Shown: positions 1-19,743, counted from the first letter of the stretch. The stretch is DNA of 64,000 nt from Xestospongia bergquistia (GCA_963965975.1 OZ014411.1:1118501-1182500); one strand, 5' to 3'. Notes: generated by a model not told the origin, from the letters alone. Numbers and translations are program-made.

Positions 1-3000
1 TTCTTTGTAAGGTAATTATCCATAGTATAATTGTTTTCTCGGTACAGATTTTCAATAATATATAAATAAAGGAGACAGCAAATTCTCCAGGATCCAAGAT
101 AGACTATAATTGACATATTAATATTTGAAAAGTACATAATCAACTCTCTCATTATAGGGGGTTCCTCTTTATTCTAATATGTTCCAGTGAGGGCAGTGCC
201 CATTAATCAAGGATAATTTAGCTCATAAAGGAGGAGTATCCACTACATTAAGCTGTTTTCAAACAACACTATCTCAACATTTATAACACTATTCTACTTG
301 TAATGACAATACAATAATGCTAGCTTGTGGGAGTGGAGTTGTAAGTAATTATATACATACTTTCAATAATATTCATGTATCCCACCTTAAAATAACCTGA
401 CCACAAAAAAGTGAGAAAAGTAAAGTTAATACTGTCAGTAGTAATGATGAACATATTCTTCACATTGAAATAATTATATTATCTATAATCAATTGACACT
501 TAGATTCAGGAAAGGGAACAAGGATGTCTCTGTAACAACAGCACTTCAAATTAAGGGTACTACACTGAAATTCAGGGCAAGTGTCAATAGTAAAGTGCCT
601 CAGGATACTACACAATCAGTCTCATATTCTGACATCATTTCCTATTCTAGTATCTTAATGTATTATACAACAACTATATTGAATACACACCTATACTAAG
701 GATATTTTCAAAGTACTGAAATGTCAGTTACAGAGAGGTTTTCCCAATAAAAGGACAATTTATATAATATCATATTATATGTACAATCATGTGACATTTC
801 ATTATACGGAATACATATACAATGTGGTAGAATTTGAATTAAGTTTACATGCTTGTAATGTGTTGTAAACAAACTTGTCTCTTTCAAAGCTGTTCACTAA
901 TAAATAAATTGAATAATTAACAAGTGATAAGAAGCCATCTACTTGATACAAAAGAGTGAATAGCTTTGAGGAATAATGTTTAAAATGTTCATTTCTTTAA
1001 GTAATTGTTGGTACTAGACAGATTATGGTATGCATATATTAGGTTTAAAAGGTTAATAGTCACTTTAGTATAAATAATTTTAAATATGCTGTCATTAACG
1101 TCACATTTTAAAGACTTCTATTATTCTATGATATCAGGTATTGAAAAGATATCACAGCTGGAAAACTTCTTATTTTATTCACTGCTCTATATTATAATGG
1201 CTGTCTTACTTCAAGCCTGTCTCTATAACTGAATTATAAAAAAAATTGTATACGCTTTACTATAGAGAAAAGTCTTGTTCAATAGAAAGAACAGCCTGAT
1301 TTTCTATAAGTGATTGCTCAAAAAACACTCAATTAAAATAAAATTTACTAACTTAAATATTTCTGATGTCAATTGTACTGACTACAAATCTCTACATAAG
1401 CAATGTGTATGACACATAATTGCAATGCAGAATATTCCAAATTTTCTTTTAAAGTCAGACCAAAAATAATTAAACTTTGTAACTTCATAATAGACAGTAA
1501 GTCACAATAATACTGCTTATGATTACAGAACACACACAGAGATCGGCACAGGTAGTTACAGGATATGGATAATGACTCTGGAATGACATATATTAACAGT
1601 CTTTGCCAAATTCCACCAGATGGCAAACACATTAAGACGATATCATTTGATAGAAACACTATGACATTTCAAAAGATTGTCTTACATAACATTATATAAT
1701 ATGTGGTCGAAGACGTCACATAGTTAAAGTATATAAAATACAAGAATAATTTGTTTAAATCTTGAATGCTGACATAGCATATATTGTAGTAAACAGGTTT
1801 TAAATAAGTTTACAAAGAAAACAAATAAAAAATTGAACCTGATTAACTAGTTAAAAAAAACAGGTTAATAATACATAAACAATAGGACCAGACAAACTGT
1901 CAAAATTAGGACATTATTAACTGTGCACTATAATTAGTATAGACAATACTTTCAAAAGGCAACTTTACTTCTATCTTCAACAAATGTCAAGTGCATTAAC
2001 ATCAAATATTTAAATATTTTGATAACAAGTAGCCTCCTCTAGCCTGACAGGTTAGACTTTTTCACTATTAGTGAAAGAAGCTTGAATTGATGAAAAAGAT
2101 CCTTCCTTCTCAAATATCTACTCATGCATAGAGTAAAACCATTGCTGACATTTCCCACTTATACAGTAACTGTGTTAACAGATATGACTCTGTTAGGAGT
2201 AAGTTATGACATTGACACAACTTTGTCTCAATATATTATATGTGTTACTAGTTATGGAATGTCTAAAATTATGTGATGTTATTCCCATCAGAATTACTAT
2301 AATAGTAGTACCACCCAATACATTAAGTGACAAACAAAGACTGTCCAGGAGTGCTACAACATGTACACATGAATAGTGACTACAACTTTTAGTCAACAGA
2401 CAATGATAGAATTTATAAACTCTACATTTATACACTACATGTTATGGCAGTTATGTATGTATAATGTAACAAAGGAAAGTACTTCATGACAAAAAACAGC
2501 TGTCTTTTATTTTAAAGTAATCTATCCAAAATGTTGAAATAAACATTTATTGCCTCTCTATTAAGCATGCCATAAAATATTATAGAATGCATGATGTGCA
2601 TTTTACAATAAACAAATGAATAAACAAGGATGGCCCCAAAGTAAATCTTAAGTGAGTCACAAAGTTGTCATCCTGTTTCCAAAGGTATACGATATATCAT
2701 ATAACATTTCCTCTATTTGTTTAGGGATTGTTCAGTGATAGAGATATTCTATACTGACCACACAAGGAAGTTTGTTTGAATTGGTTTATAAAACATGTTT
2801 TATTGTGTTAGTAAAGGCAATAAATTTCATTTAATAATTGTGCTGATAAACAGAAGTAATATGAGGACAATGAAATACAATTATTACATGTCTTAAATTA
2901 AGGGAAACATATGGTAATAAAAGGTTAATTCTATTAGTGTAAACAATAATGGTCAACAATAGAACAGATAGCTATAATAGTTACAACATATTTACAAATA

Positions 3001-4612
3001 AGAAGAAAAGAGTGAAAACATCCTCCAGTCATTTTGTTGAAGTATAAATATTATTAGATATCTGTATTAAGAATACCTCTTAAAAGAAGGATTGTTTTTA
3101 ATGCTCTCTATAAAGTCATTCCTTATACTATACAAAATCATCTATAGGACCATTCTGTAATAAAAGGCATTTGTACGAGAGCACTTTCATAGTTAAACAT
3201 CATGTTTTTCACATGAAGTCATGACATGCTATCTCAGACTTATTCTCTACTAATTCACTATTAAAACATGTCTACATTAGTGTTGTGGTGTTCTCACATT
3301 AGACTGACACACCTAGTTCTCTTAGTCAACATTTGTGTTAACCAAAGTGCTATACTAACAGACAATAGCACATCTTGTAGGCATTGCCTTTAATGGATTC
3401 AAAAACATGTCCAGTACACAACTTTATAGTCAAACCAGACTCCGAACATTGATATTTCTTTAATATAAAGGTATCCTTACCTATGAAGTTTCAGTAATGC
3501 ACTAGAATATATTAGTATGTTAAAAAGTGTCCTACATAAATAAAAGCGAGTGCCTTTTATTTGAATGACTATTTATGTTAGGATCAACAAAGAAACTATA
3601 GTAACACATGCTCATTCTGATGAAAAGGTTCTGTAGGTTAAACAATGGCACAGTTTGGACAATAATTCAATTTATATATACAAATGCTTGTTATTTTTTG
3701 TTATTATTCTAATCTTTGTTGTAATATACCATAGTTAAAATAACTTATTATTGTAATTACTATTCCAGACAATAGGAAGATTGTCAATAATGTATATTAT
3801 AAGCATATAGTAATTTAAATGTAAAGACAACAGTGTAATACTGCAGTTAAAGTACATGACTTCTACATTGGTGAATGTATCATTGTTGATATTACTGAGA
3901 ATATCATCAGCTATTATACAGTTAGGACATATACTGTCATCTCATGTTGATTAGTGCAATATTTATATAGAGTGCAGGTTTGCACTAACAGTTGTTACTA
4001 TAATGCCTCAAAATGTTATCTCTAGAAAGGTTGCAGTGAAGTAACTATCTCCTAAAACTTTGAACTTTCACTATATAACATTTTGTGTGGTATTGTGATC
4101 ATAAATAATTATATATGACTGTTGTATGATCTAACTTAGTCACTAGGTGATCAATAGTTAAAGTATGCAAGTTTGTTATTCCAAACGTAATAGCATATTT
4201 TATTCTTGACTAATCATAATAATATACTTGATACCAGGAAATAGAATGAAGTCTTCAATGGAATTAATAAACTGTTATTAATTAATGCTAGAGTTCAGTA
4301 AGCAAATAAGTACAAAATAGAATAAAGGGTAAAGAAAGTCATTTGGTTATTAACACATACTGTGTTAATAGAAATTGCAACTTCAAGCAAAGGACGTTAC
4401 TTAATTAAACAATGAAATTGAAAATAAGTTACTATTATAAACAAACACACTCACATTATAGAAATATATGTAATAGACAAAAACAGAACTATACCAGTAT
4501 AATTATCATAACAATTATAAGTGGCTCATGTACATAGTAATTCCCAATTCATTACAAAATACAAGTTGTGGTCACTTTTTACAAGCATATGTAGTTTAAA
4601 TGAAGGACTCAC
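1..4612. other. gene-poor AT-rich stretch
   Basis: I find no gene I can support here. The open frames are short, lack convincing splice context and resemble no family I know, including a 96-codon minus frame at 1369-1659 and an 80-codon minus frame at 2193-2435. Later exons of the minus-strand gene that starts at 4782 could lie here behind long introns, but I could not place any. A somewhat less AT-rich stretch at 490-625 is open on the plus strand and might be an exon remnant. Confidence 0.5.
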
Positions 4613-4782
4613 CAAAATTGCTTCAAATTATAGCTCCTTAGAGACTCTAGCAGGCCATTAAGTAACAGTTTAGACTGTGACAGACTTACTACTGAGTGAC
4701 TTTGTCTTGCAAATAACTGAGAAGTAGCATTGCATTGTGTTATGTGGAGGTGATCCGTCCCTCCCTCGTGAATTCCAGGCAT
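4613..4782 (-). CDS. probable first coding exon of a divergent minus-strand gene
   Basis: Read on the minus strand, an ATG at 4782 opens a frame of 56 codons beginning MPGIHEGGTDHLHITQ. It runs into a strong GTGAGT splice donor at 4612-4607; without splicing it would stop just inside the intron. The exon is less AT-rich than its surroundings, and its ATG is only about 165 bases from the kinase ATG on the other strand, so the two genes may share a bidirectional promoter. I do not recognise the peptide and could not find the next exon. A second possible donor (GTAAGT) lies inside the exon near 4685. It could be a chance frame. Confidence 0.4.
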
Positions 4783-4947
4783 GCCTGTTTCTATTAATAC
4801 GTACTATTACGGTAACCTACGAGAAAATAAAATAAAAATTAGTTATTAGGCGTGGTTTATAATTGCCTTTATAATCGACCGTTTATATCTGGTTTGTTGT
4901 GACTTTATACTTTTTAATTCGAGTTCTGTTATTTTAAACTCTCAATC

Positions 4948-12546
<7,599 letters not shown>

Positions 12547-13318
12547 ATATCATGCGATTTTAATTGACTCAGTTTATCTAATTCGGCCATTAAAACTCTG
12601 TAGTAATACTTTTTAGCATTTTTCAGTGTATTAATTATTTTCTGCACTATATTATACATTATCTCAGTACATATACATGTACATGGAGTTGAACTATTTA
12701 TTATGACCTCTTTCCAAACGTTGATGTGTTGTTAATTATAATATGACAAGTTCTTTTAATTCACTAAATACAATACATTGTTTTTTTATATAACTTGTTC
12801 CATTATTTGTATATAATAATAGACACTGTCTATATGTCTGGTCCATACGTTGCTATGAATTAAAACTAATTCTTATTGAGAAATGACCTCATATTTGACT
12901 TAGAGTTTATCTGGAAGAAGTGAAGAAATATTAACTATACACAGAAAAGTATGACTTCCTGTCAGACTTATAGATACAATAATAATTGATAGTGTTTAGT
13001 TTTGACTTCACTTTTCTTGAGATTACTTAATAGAAATGAAGTTTTTAAAGTAGATAGAATTGGTTGGACATACTCCAAAAACTAGTGACCTATACAATAT
13101 ATTCAATGAACTTGTATTATAAATAGAAAACTGATAACTGAAACTATCAAAGGATAATTAAACCAAAATATAATTTATTATAAAGTCATATAATTACTAT
13201 AAGTGAGTTAGTTGCATAATGTGTGAGATAACTTCCTAACTAAAGTCTTCAGTATTTCACTCCTACATGTATTTATATGTGTCCTTTTAGTAGTGACTCT
13301 TATCAGTACTATAGAGCT
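12547..13318. other. kinase 3' flank and upstream region of M1
   Basis: AT-rich spacer between the kinase stop and M1. It is repeated almost unchanged after each truncated kinase copy (26158-26919, 36737-37501, 50845-51604), showing that kinase 3' end and array member were duplicated together. A TATTTATA-like box lies about 50 bases before the M1 start. I see no kappaB-type site here, unlike upstream of M2, M5, M7 and M11. Confidence 0.7.
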
Positions 13319-14824
13319 ATGATGAAAATGAAGTTAAATATTCTTTACTTAATTTTATCATGCTTTATTTTCAGTGTTATTGGTGTCTCTGTCATTAATG
13401 ATGATAATGGATCTGCTAACAGTAAAAATAGTTGTGTTACTTCTCTGTATGAACTAGAGGCATCACTCAAATCTAATCCATTCAATTTAGAGAGTATTGA
13501 TGACGGATTCTTCCCTCCTAACAGTGTCATCTCCCTATGGGTAACAGTTAATATCTACTACAATACATCTACTGAGAACCATGATGTTATCACTACTCAC
13601 CCATACAATGGAGACTTAAATGATACCTCACCTGATGTTGTTTTTTATTGGTATGCAACAGCACTATTTCTGTCCTTTAAACCAGATATAATTATGAAGT
13701 TGAGTGGACTTTCTATTTTCCTTGAAACCTCAACCAACTGCAGATTTGGAGTGACTAATATTGTTATTGATCCTCTTTGTCAAACTAATATGATTTTACT
13801 ACAGAAGTTAGTATTGAAGGTATGACAACAATATCATTATATAACAGTATCATTATATTTTATTGTATAGCTTCCAAAGTTATTATCATTAGGAGTTCGT
13901 GGATATTCTAGTGAAAATATAAATGATTTCACTAGTTATATCTTAATAGCAGAAGCTCATCAGTTTATGGGTATAACATTAACTATCTTAGCTCCACTTA
14001 TATTATACAAGTTCATACTACCTTCTATTAACACCAAATATTCTGAAGACAGTACAGAGGAAATATCAAGAAACAGTTTATTTTGGGGATTTATACACTC
14101 CAGTTCTTTAGGATTACTTGTTATGGTTGTATACAATTTCTCTATAATAAGTGCAGTGTCAAAGATTTCATTCTGGTGGCTTGTTTTACCTGTTCCATTA
14201 CCTCTTATAGTCTTCATTATTATAGACATTGTTGTAGTCATTGCCTGCATACAAGTCTTTAAGCAATATAAGAAAAAAGTTCATTTTCTTGTCATTATGA
14301 TGACATTGTTTGTCCAGATGATGTCATATCATAGTGGATGGATTATATTACTACTTATTACATATCCTCTTCAAGTGGGAACAGTAATTTTAATGTTATT
14401 AAATGCTTACATTGCTTTAGCCTTTTCATTTGCATTTATATTGCAATTGTGGAGAAAAAGACGCAACAAGTCATTGTCAATAAACATTTTGTTCATTGGA
14501 GCTTACTTTTTCTGGACATTAACATATTTTTTAATTGCCTATTATATAACATTGGCTACATATCAACATGAAGATGGTATTACTAAATTTATACCATCAC
14601 TTCTACCTGTTGTTTTCATTGGATTCTGTACTTGGATAGCTAAGAACATCATATTTAAAGTGATTGACTATGACAAGTTAAACTTGTCTGATTATAGTAA
14701 TGACAAAATATATGATAACAAAATCAAGGAACTAGTTGAAGATAATGAGAAAACACCTCTACAATCTGACTACAAATTAATGGCTACAGGAAGAACCAAC
14801 AAATTAATAGACTCAAATGTTTGA
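13319..14824 (+). CDS. array member M1: signal-peptide multi-pass membrane protein, intact, type I
   Basis: Two exons, 13319-13819 and 13871-14824, are joined across a 51-base intron in phase 0 to give 484 residues. The start is uncertain: in-frame ATGs lie at 13277, 13319, 13322 and 13328, and only the last is shared by most type I members. Exon 1 encodes a signal peptide, then an ectodomain with two widely spaced Cys, the motif LYELEASLKS, the block SLWVTVNIYYNTST and potential N-glycosylation sites (NTS, NDTS). Exon 2 encodes 7-8 hydrophobic segments, including MSYHSGWIILLLITYPLQVG and FIGFCTWIAKNIIF, and a charged tail of about 60 residues. I do not recognise the family; a surface receptor-like protein is inference from topology. 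It lies about 770 bases downstream of the kinase gene. Confidence 0.85.
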
Positions 14825-15712
14825 TCATAGTTTTGAATTTGATTAGTTTTTTTAGAGATTTTTAATAATAATTGTTGACACGTATTACATAATAATTATT
14901 GTAAGACATTTCAGCTATAAAACAATTCACATAATTATCATGTCATTATTATTGACTCAGTTTATCCATTATGACTCTAATAATACATTTATTTGGTCTA
15001 TAGTTAAATCATCTCAATACATGTATTTATTATGACCTCTTTCCAAACATTAATGTGGTTTGTTAGTGCAATTAGTAAAGCCATACTCATGCATAACATA
15101 GTTGTTAATTATGGCATTATTAATACATAACATTTTTCTTATTTAACAGCTTCTTGTATGATATTAAGCATGATTCTCTCCCCTGAATAAATTGTTTCAT
15201 AACTATAAAGAAGAATCAGAGAAAGAATATAGGTTTTAACGAGAATGTTCCTGGCGTTGATGTCTGAACTGGTAGAACAATGACCTAAATTGTCAGGCTT
15301 GTGAGTATAACATGAACCACATCTGCAAATGTACTTATCAGCTTTCTTTTTATAAAGCAACCTATTATACATTATTAGTAGTTGAATTATTCTGTTATCA
15401 GAAGTCTGTTAATACAGATTACTTGTTATGAACTTAGAACCAGTATTATGTATGTATGAATTTTATCAAATCATTAGTACTCAGTCTCTAGATCTACTTA
15501 CGTCAACATATTGGAGTATGTATGAATTAATTCAACTAGTAATGTGCATCCTGAGTACACTCTTCAACTTGTAATACCAAAGAAAACATTGTGAACACAG
15601 TTTAAGTAATTTATAATTTAAATAAAAATAACACAAATAAGTAAATAAAAATTTCAAAAAAAATTAATTTAATGTAAAGATGGCAGTAAAAATGACTCAA
15701 ACAAGCCCAAAG
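14825..15712. other. M1 3' flank with repeated spacer
   Basis: AT-rich 3' flank repeated in order at 39009-39882 after M6. Apart from the short minus-strand remnant at 15139-15372 I see no gene. The shared spacer is part of the large block duplication. Confidence 0.6.
15139..15372 (-). pseudogene. possible TnpB/Fanzor-type zinc-ribbon remnant
   Basis: A 77-codon minus-strand frame contains YICRCGSC, then GHCSTSSDINARNIL. A Cys-rich ribbon followed by D-x-N-A-x-N-I-L is the arrangement at the C-terminal end of TnpB and eukaryotic Fanzor nucleases, where the Asp is the last RuvC residue. The spacing between the Cys pairs does not match the usual ribbon well, and there is no upstream nuclease core. 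The duplicate near 39310-39545 has a stop just before the DIN motif. This is a weak call; a chance frame is possible. Confidence 0.25.
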
Positions 15713-16473
15713 CATTGTTTGTCCAGATGATGTCATATCATAGTGGATGGATTATATTACTACTTATTACATATCCTCTTCAAGTGGGAACAGTAATTTA
15801 AATGTTATCAAATGCTTATATTGCTTTAGCCTTTTATATTGCAATTGTGGAGTAAAAGACACAATGAGTCATTGTCGATAAACATTTTGTTTATAGGAGC
15901 TTACTTTTTCTAGATATTAACACCTTTGAGAGAAACATAGCTATAATTTATTAGTTATCTCACTTACATCTTTCAGATGCTTCCGTTAATGGAGGACATA
16001 TTGGAACAACTATAGTAACAAGAGTATTTATGTCAGTATAAAAGTAAGTGATTACAAAGCTCTTTATTTTTATGGTACACTTCATATTTACCTACGTCTG
16101 TCCAAAGTCCTAATCCTACTGCAAATAAATTAAAGGGAACTAAATTAATAGTGTAAGTAGAATCTAGTGTAGCTCCATTGATAATAGCAGTAGTAGTAGG
16201 AGCTGGTACAGTAATAGCAGCTTTACTGCTATCAACATTAAGATGGTATCACTAAATTTATACCATCACCTTTATTGTTGGTTTTTGTACTTGGATAGCT
16301 AAGAACATCATATTTAAAGTGATTGACTATGACCTGTCTGATTATAGTAATGATAAAATACATGACAACAAAGTGAGGAACTAGTTGATGATAATGAGAA
16401 AACACCTCTACAATCTGACTACAAATTAATGGCTACAGGAAGAACCAACTAATTAGTGGAATTAAATGTTTGA
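15713..16473 (+). pseudogene. F1: exon 2 fragment of a type I member with a foreign insert
   Basis: Bases 15713-15922 match exon 2 of M1 from the second half of the hydrophobic region (MSYHSGWIILL segment), but with an in-frame TAA, a TAG replacing a Trp codon and small indels. At 15923 the match breaks, and about 310 unrelated bases replace roughly 45 bases of the parent. From 16238 it resumes through the conserved tail to the stop. Exon 1 is missing. It is clearly non-functional. A near-copy lies at 39883-40647 in the duplicated block. Confidence 0.85.
15923..16237. other. foreign insert with a minus-strand open frame
   Basis: The insert interrupts F1. On the minus strand a frame is open from about 16251 to a stop at 16033-16035, about 70 codons without an ATG near its start. 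It includes AAITVPAPTTTAIINGATLD and later GLGLWTDVGKYEVYH. Its composition is more protein-like than most frames here, and the frame is also open in the duplicate insert (40206-40409). On the plus strand a short frame after TTTCAG reads SVNGGHIGTTIVTRVFMSV and then stops. I do not recognise either; they may be ends of exons from an unrelated gene or element. Confidence 0.4.
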
Positions 16474-17341
16474 TTTTTGTAGTGAACAGCTTATTAAGAT
16501 GTTTATATGCTTTTTTTAAATTTAATTTTATAGATTTTGTATCTGTTGATAGAAGTTATAAATTATTGTTGACATGCTGTATTTTTCTTAGCAATCTTGA
16601 TTAGATTTTAAAGTTTTAAAGGTGTGTTCATTTCACATATACATTATTCTCCTTTGTAAACATTATGTAGAGGTCTTCTTTAGTAGACATTGAACATACG
16701 TCTACACTAATGTTAGGCACTAAGCAGTAAACTCAAAGATCGTGTTATTACAAAAATAATGAACATTCCTCCATAGTTGTAGATGTGCTAAGCAATGAGA
16801 AACTTGAAATGCAACTAGAGAACATTCACAAAAAATAGACATAAATAGTCTTTTGTAAATCCTGTTAGAGATTTCTAACTAGATATTCAAATGCACTGAA
16901 GACAATTGAGCCACTGAAGAATCGGATAAACCTTCTGTTCCTGAATGAGGTTAGTATTGGTTATAATAATTATTTTTAACAGCCAAAAAGAAACAAAGGA
17001 ACCTTATGAGATCATTTATACTGAAAAAGCACTAAAAAGCTTGAGAGAACTGTTACACTTATTTGGCATTGTGCTTCTGTTTAAAGTGGGTGTTTGCCCT
17101 CCTCCCTCTTAACGCCACTGATCAAATACCGGATATCCTGTAGTTCTCCGAAGCAACTTCTGCAGGGGGAGGGGTTGGCTACACGAGACTACTTTCGCAA
17201 CGCAATTAAATAAACATAACGCAGCATCTTGGGTAACACCCAGGGAATCCCCCATTTGCTCAAGGCAGTTAAATACATAAGTTACAACTGTGCTTTATTT
17301 TTTATACTCTAACAATTAAAAGAAGTCTTTTTCGTAGCAAT
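16474..17341. other. F1-M2 intergenic region and M2 promoter
   Basis: Mostly AT-rich up to about 17080, then a less AT-rich 200 bases immediately before M2, repeated before M7 at about 41260-41524. The sequence AACGCCACTG near 17110 resembles the end of a hAT-type short element (CAGTGGCGTT on the other strand), but I find no partner end. Confidence 0.5.
17243..17252. promoter_or_regulatory. NF-kappaB-type site upstream of M2
   Basis: GGGAATCCCC fits the GGGRNWYYCC consensus exactly and ends 90 bases before the M2 ATG. The flanking bases (ACCCAGGGAATCCCCCA) are also fairly symmetric. The same site at the same distance precedes M7. Binding is inferred from sequence only. Confidence 0.45.
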
Positions 17342-18913
17342 ATGACTAACTTCAAATGGATTTTTCAGTTTTTGATACTGTTTGCTGTTAGTACAGTGAC
17401 AACTTCCAAGATTAGTAACACTACAAACAGCACAAACAATAGTAAGTTTTACTGTGCTGATTCCCTTCATGATCTAGAAACGTCACTCAAATCTGATCCA
17501 CAAAACATAGAAAATATTGATGATGGATTTTTGCCTCTAAATGGTGGTCTCTCACTGTGGGTGAAAGTCAACATATACTACAATATATCAACTACGAACC
17601 ACAATGTCACTACTACTCATCTTAATCCAAGTGTCATGGCTCCAGATTTCATTTTCCAGTGGGTTGCTTCGTCTTTGTTTCTCTATTTTGGACCTGAAGA
17701 AATACAGTTACTCAGTGGAGCATCAATTGGTCACAAGTCTAGAGAGATCAGCATTGTTGTCAATCCTATTTGCAATTCAAATTTACTGGTTCATGTGATT
17801 CTTCTAGAAAAATTAGTTGCTAAGGTATGAAACCACTATAGCAATTTGCATGAGGTACACTGCTTTTTGTTCCCATAGCATCCAAAATTTTCAACTGAGC
17901 CTGAGAACCAATTAAGAGGATTTTCAGCTTTTTTCCTTAAAGGAAAGCAATGAACAGTTGTTAAGAGATACGAAAATAAGACTGCTAATCTTGAAACAAC
18001 TATTTTTAGTTCTATTCTATTTCTGAATTACTGTTTATCAATTGGCCTGATGTTGCTTACACCTCTGATGTTACTTAAACTTCACATTCTGCCAATTCCA
18101 CAAAAGATTCTCAACGAATCTGGTCAGCTACGAATCTCTCTGTATATAGGGTTTGCTGTTGCCAGTTTATTCTTTTTTGCTCTTGTGATCCATTATGACG
18201 CAAATTTGGCACATAAGTTTTCAAATGATGTTGTATTGCCAGGACTATGGCCAGTTTCAATGTGGAAACTAGTGATACCTGTTCCCATACCATTGATAGT
18301 TTTTGCTATTTTGAACTGCTTTACAACTATACACACCAGCAACATAAGAGACTTTCCAATTTTATACATACAGACACTCTGTGAAAGGTGTTGTATAAAT
18401 ATCTGTGTGTTATTTCACATCATTGCAGTTGTATTGATTACACTCTTTTTACAGGTACTTTCATTTCACCTTGGTTGGTTTGTGCTAATGCTTATAGCAT
18501 TTCCATTACAAACTGGAGCTTTATTTCTAAATTTTGTTGCTATATACTTTGCCCTAGGACTGTTTATTAGTGGTCTTGTTCAAGGACTAATAGCTTGTAG
18601 GGCAACAGGCAAAGCATACGCACAAGAAATGATTGGTGGAAGCTTCTTCCTTGTTTCCATTTTTTTCCTCACTTTAGCTTACTATGGCACTATTACATAT
18701 GCTGGTTTCCATTACAGAGATGGTATATCAGCAATGATGCCATCATTAGCTCCATTGCTCCTTGTTGGCTCTTGTACATGGATTGTGAGCAAAACATCTG
18801 GTAAACTACCTGGATATGACATAAATCCAGACTTACTCCAAGTAAATATCCACCAAAGATTGAGTGGAATTGGTGACTACTATAAAAGGAACTTGAACGA
18901 CTTACCAGTTTGA
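17342..18913 (+). pseudogene. array member M2: type II copy with one premature stop
   Basis: Exons 17342-17824 and 17879-18913 correspond to intact M7. Exon 1 is fully open: signal peptide, FYCADSLHDLETSLKS, SLWVKVNIYYNIST and several N-glycosylation sites. Exon 2 has TGA at 17951-17953 where M7 has CGA (Arg), before the first membrane segment; the rest is open to 18913. Its first exon 2 residue is His where the family has Leu. Unless the stop is read through, the product would be a secreted ectodomain of about 185 residues. The change is a single transition, so it is either a recent loss, a polymorphism or an assembly error. Confidence 0.8.
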
Positions 18914-19232
18914 TGAATTTAATATTAATTTTTACTAATTTTATTTGCATTATAATAATTTTGCTATACCTGCACATTACATCAAGTGACATTGCATGTT
19001 TTTTTCAATATTTTAAGAAGTCATTCATAAAATAAAAAAAATATTACCTTGTAACTAAATCTGGAATGATTTTACATAATAAGATGAAATAGGCCATGCT
19101 CAGTACAGCCATATATAATTATGTGGAAACTTGATGTTATTTATTAGAAATTACCTATAATAAGAGGGACCTTCTTATTATCTATATAACATTGCTTTGC
19201 TTACATACCCTCCTTATCTAAACCAAATCAAA
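18914..19232. other. M2 3' flank
   Basis: AT-rich spacer, repeated after M7 (43100-43420). A small minus-strand frame overlapping the end of M2 (18693-18992) is the shadow of exon 2. No gene is seen. Confidence 0.6.
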
Positions 19233-19590
19233 TAAGGTCTTACTCAGCCCCTTCTACCTCCACAACAGACATATTTGGACATATCTCTTTCTCTGAGCAA
19301 GATATTTTTGGTGCCACACCTTTAAACTCAGCTTTTAGACAAGTCACATGAATATTATGTGACTAATTGACTCAGTTTATTTAACTTGACCATTAAAATT
19401 CTGTAGTAATACTTTTTAGCATTTTCAGTGTATTAATTATTTTCTGCACTATATTATACATTATCTCAGTACATATATATGTACATGGAATTGAACTATT
19501 TATTATGATTTCTTTCCAAACATTGATGTGTTGTTAATTATAATATGACAAGTTCTTTTAATTCACTAAATACAATACATTATTTTTAAA
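19233..19590 (+). pseudogene. scrap of kinase exon 12 with its 3' flank
   Basis: From about 19233 the sequence matches the last kinase exon, including the DMFG/TPF-type tail codons (here DIFGHIS and DIFGATP), through the TGA at 19349-19351 and on into the kinase 3' flank. Everything upstream is missing. It differs more from the intact exon than the three long kinase copies do, so it marks an older duplication. A twin lies at 43420-43780. Confidence 0.8.
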
Positions 19591-19718
19591 ACTGAAATTG
19601 ACAAGATGCTAACGTCAATTTAGACACTGCTTCATGGAAATAAATCAATTGACTTTTATATGATATGTGTTGAATGGAGAGAGTATATTCATAGCTATAT
19701 ATATTGCTGTTATTTTAT

Positions 19719-19743
19719 GGGGGACTTCCCAGGTAATGCCCCT
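19719..19743. promoter_or_regulatory. NF-kappaB-type motif upstream of F2
   Basis: GGGGGACTTCCC followed by AGGTAATGCCCCT matches the right arm of the inverted repeat found before M5 and M11. The left arm is missing. The core GGGACTTCCC fits the kappaB consensus. Confidence 0.4.

Noticed and set aside
1369..1659. 96-codon minus-strand frame
   Set aside because: Rich in Cys, Leu and Ile as expected from random AT-rich DNA, no splice context, no family resemblance and no duplicate showing constraint.
14338..14571. 77-codon plus frame beginning MDYITTYYISSSSGN, repeated in several members
   Set aside because: Alternative frame inside exon 2 of members; the main frame is the conserved one.
13319..14824. 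Assignment of the array proteins to G-protein-coupled receptors
   Set aside because: Hydrophobic segments number 7-8 and could suggest this, but I see no DRY, NPxxY, GPS or other receptor signature, so I leave the family unnamed.
18693..18992. 99-codon minus-strand frame, repeated at 42879-43178
   Set aside because: Mostly antisense to exon 2 of M2/M7; no independent evidence.
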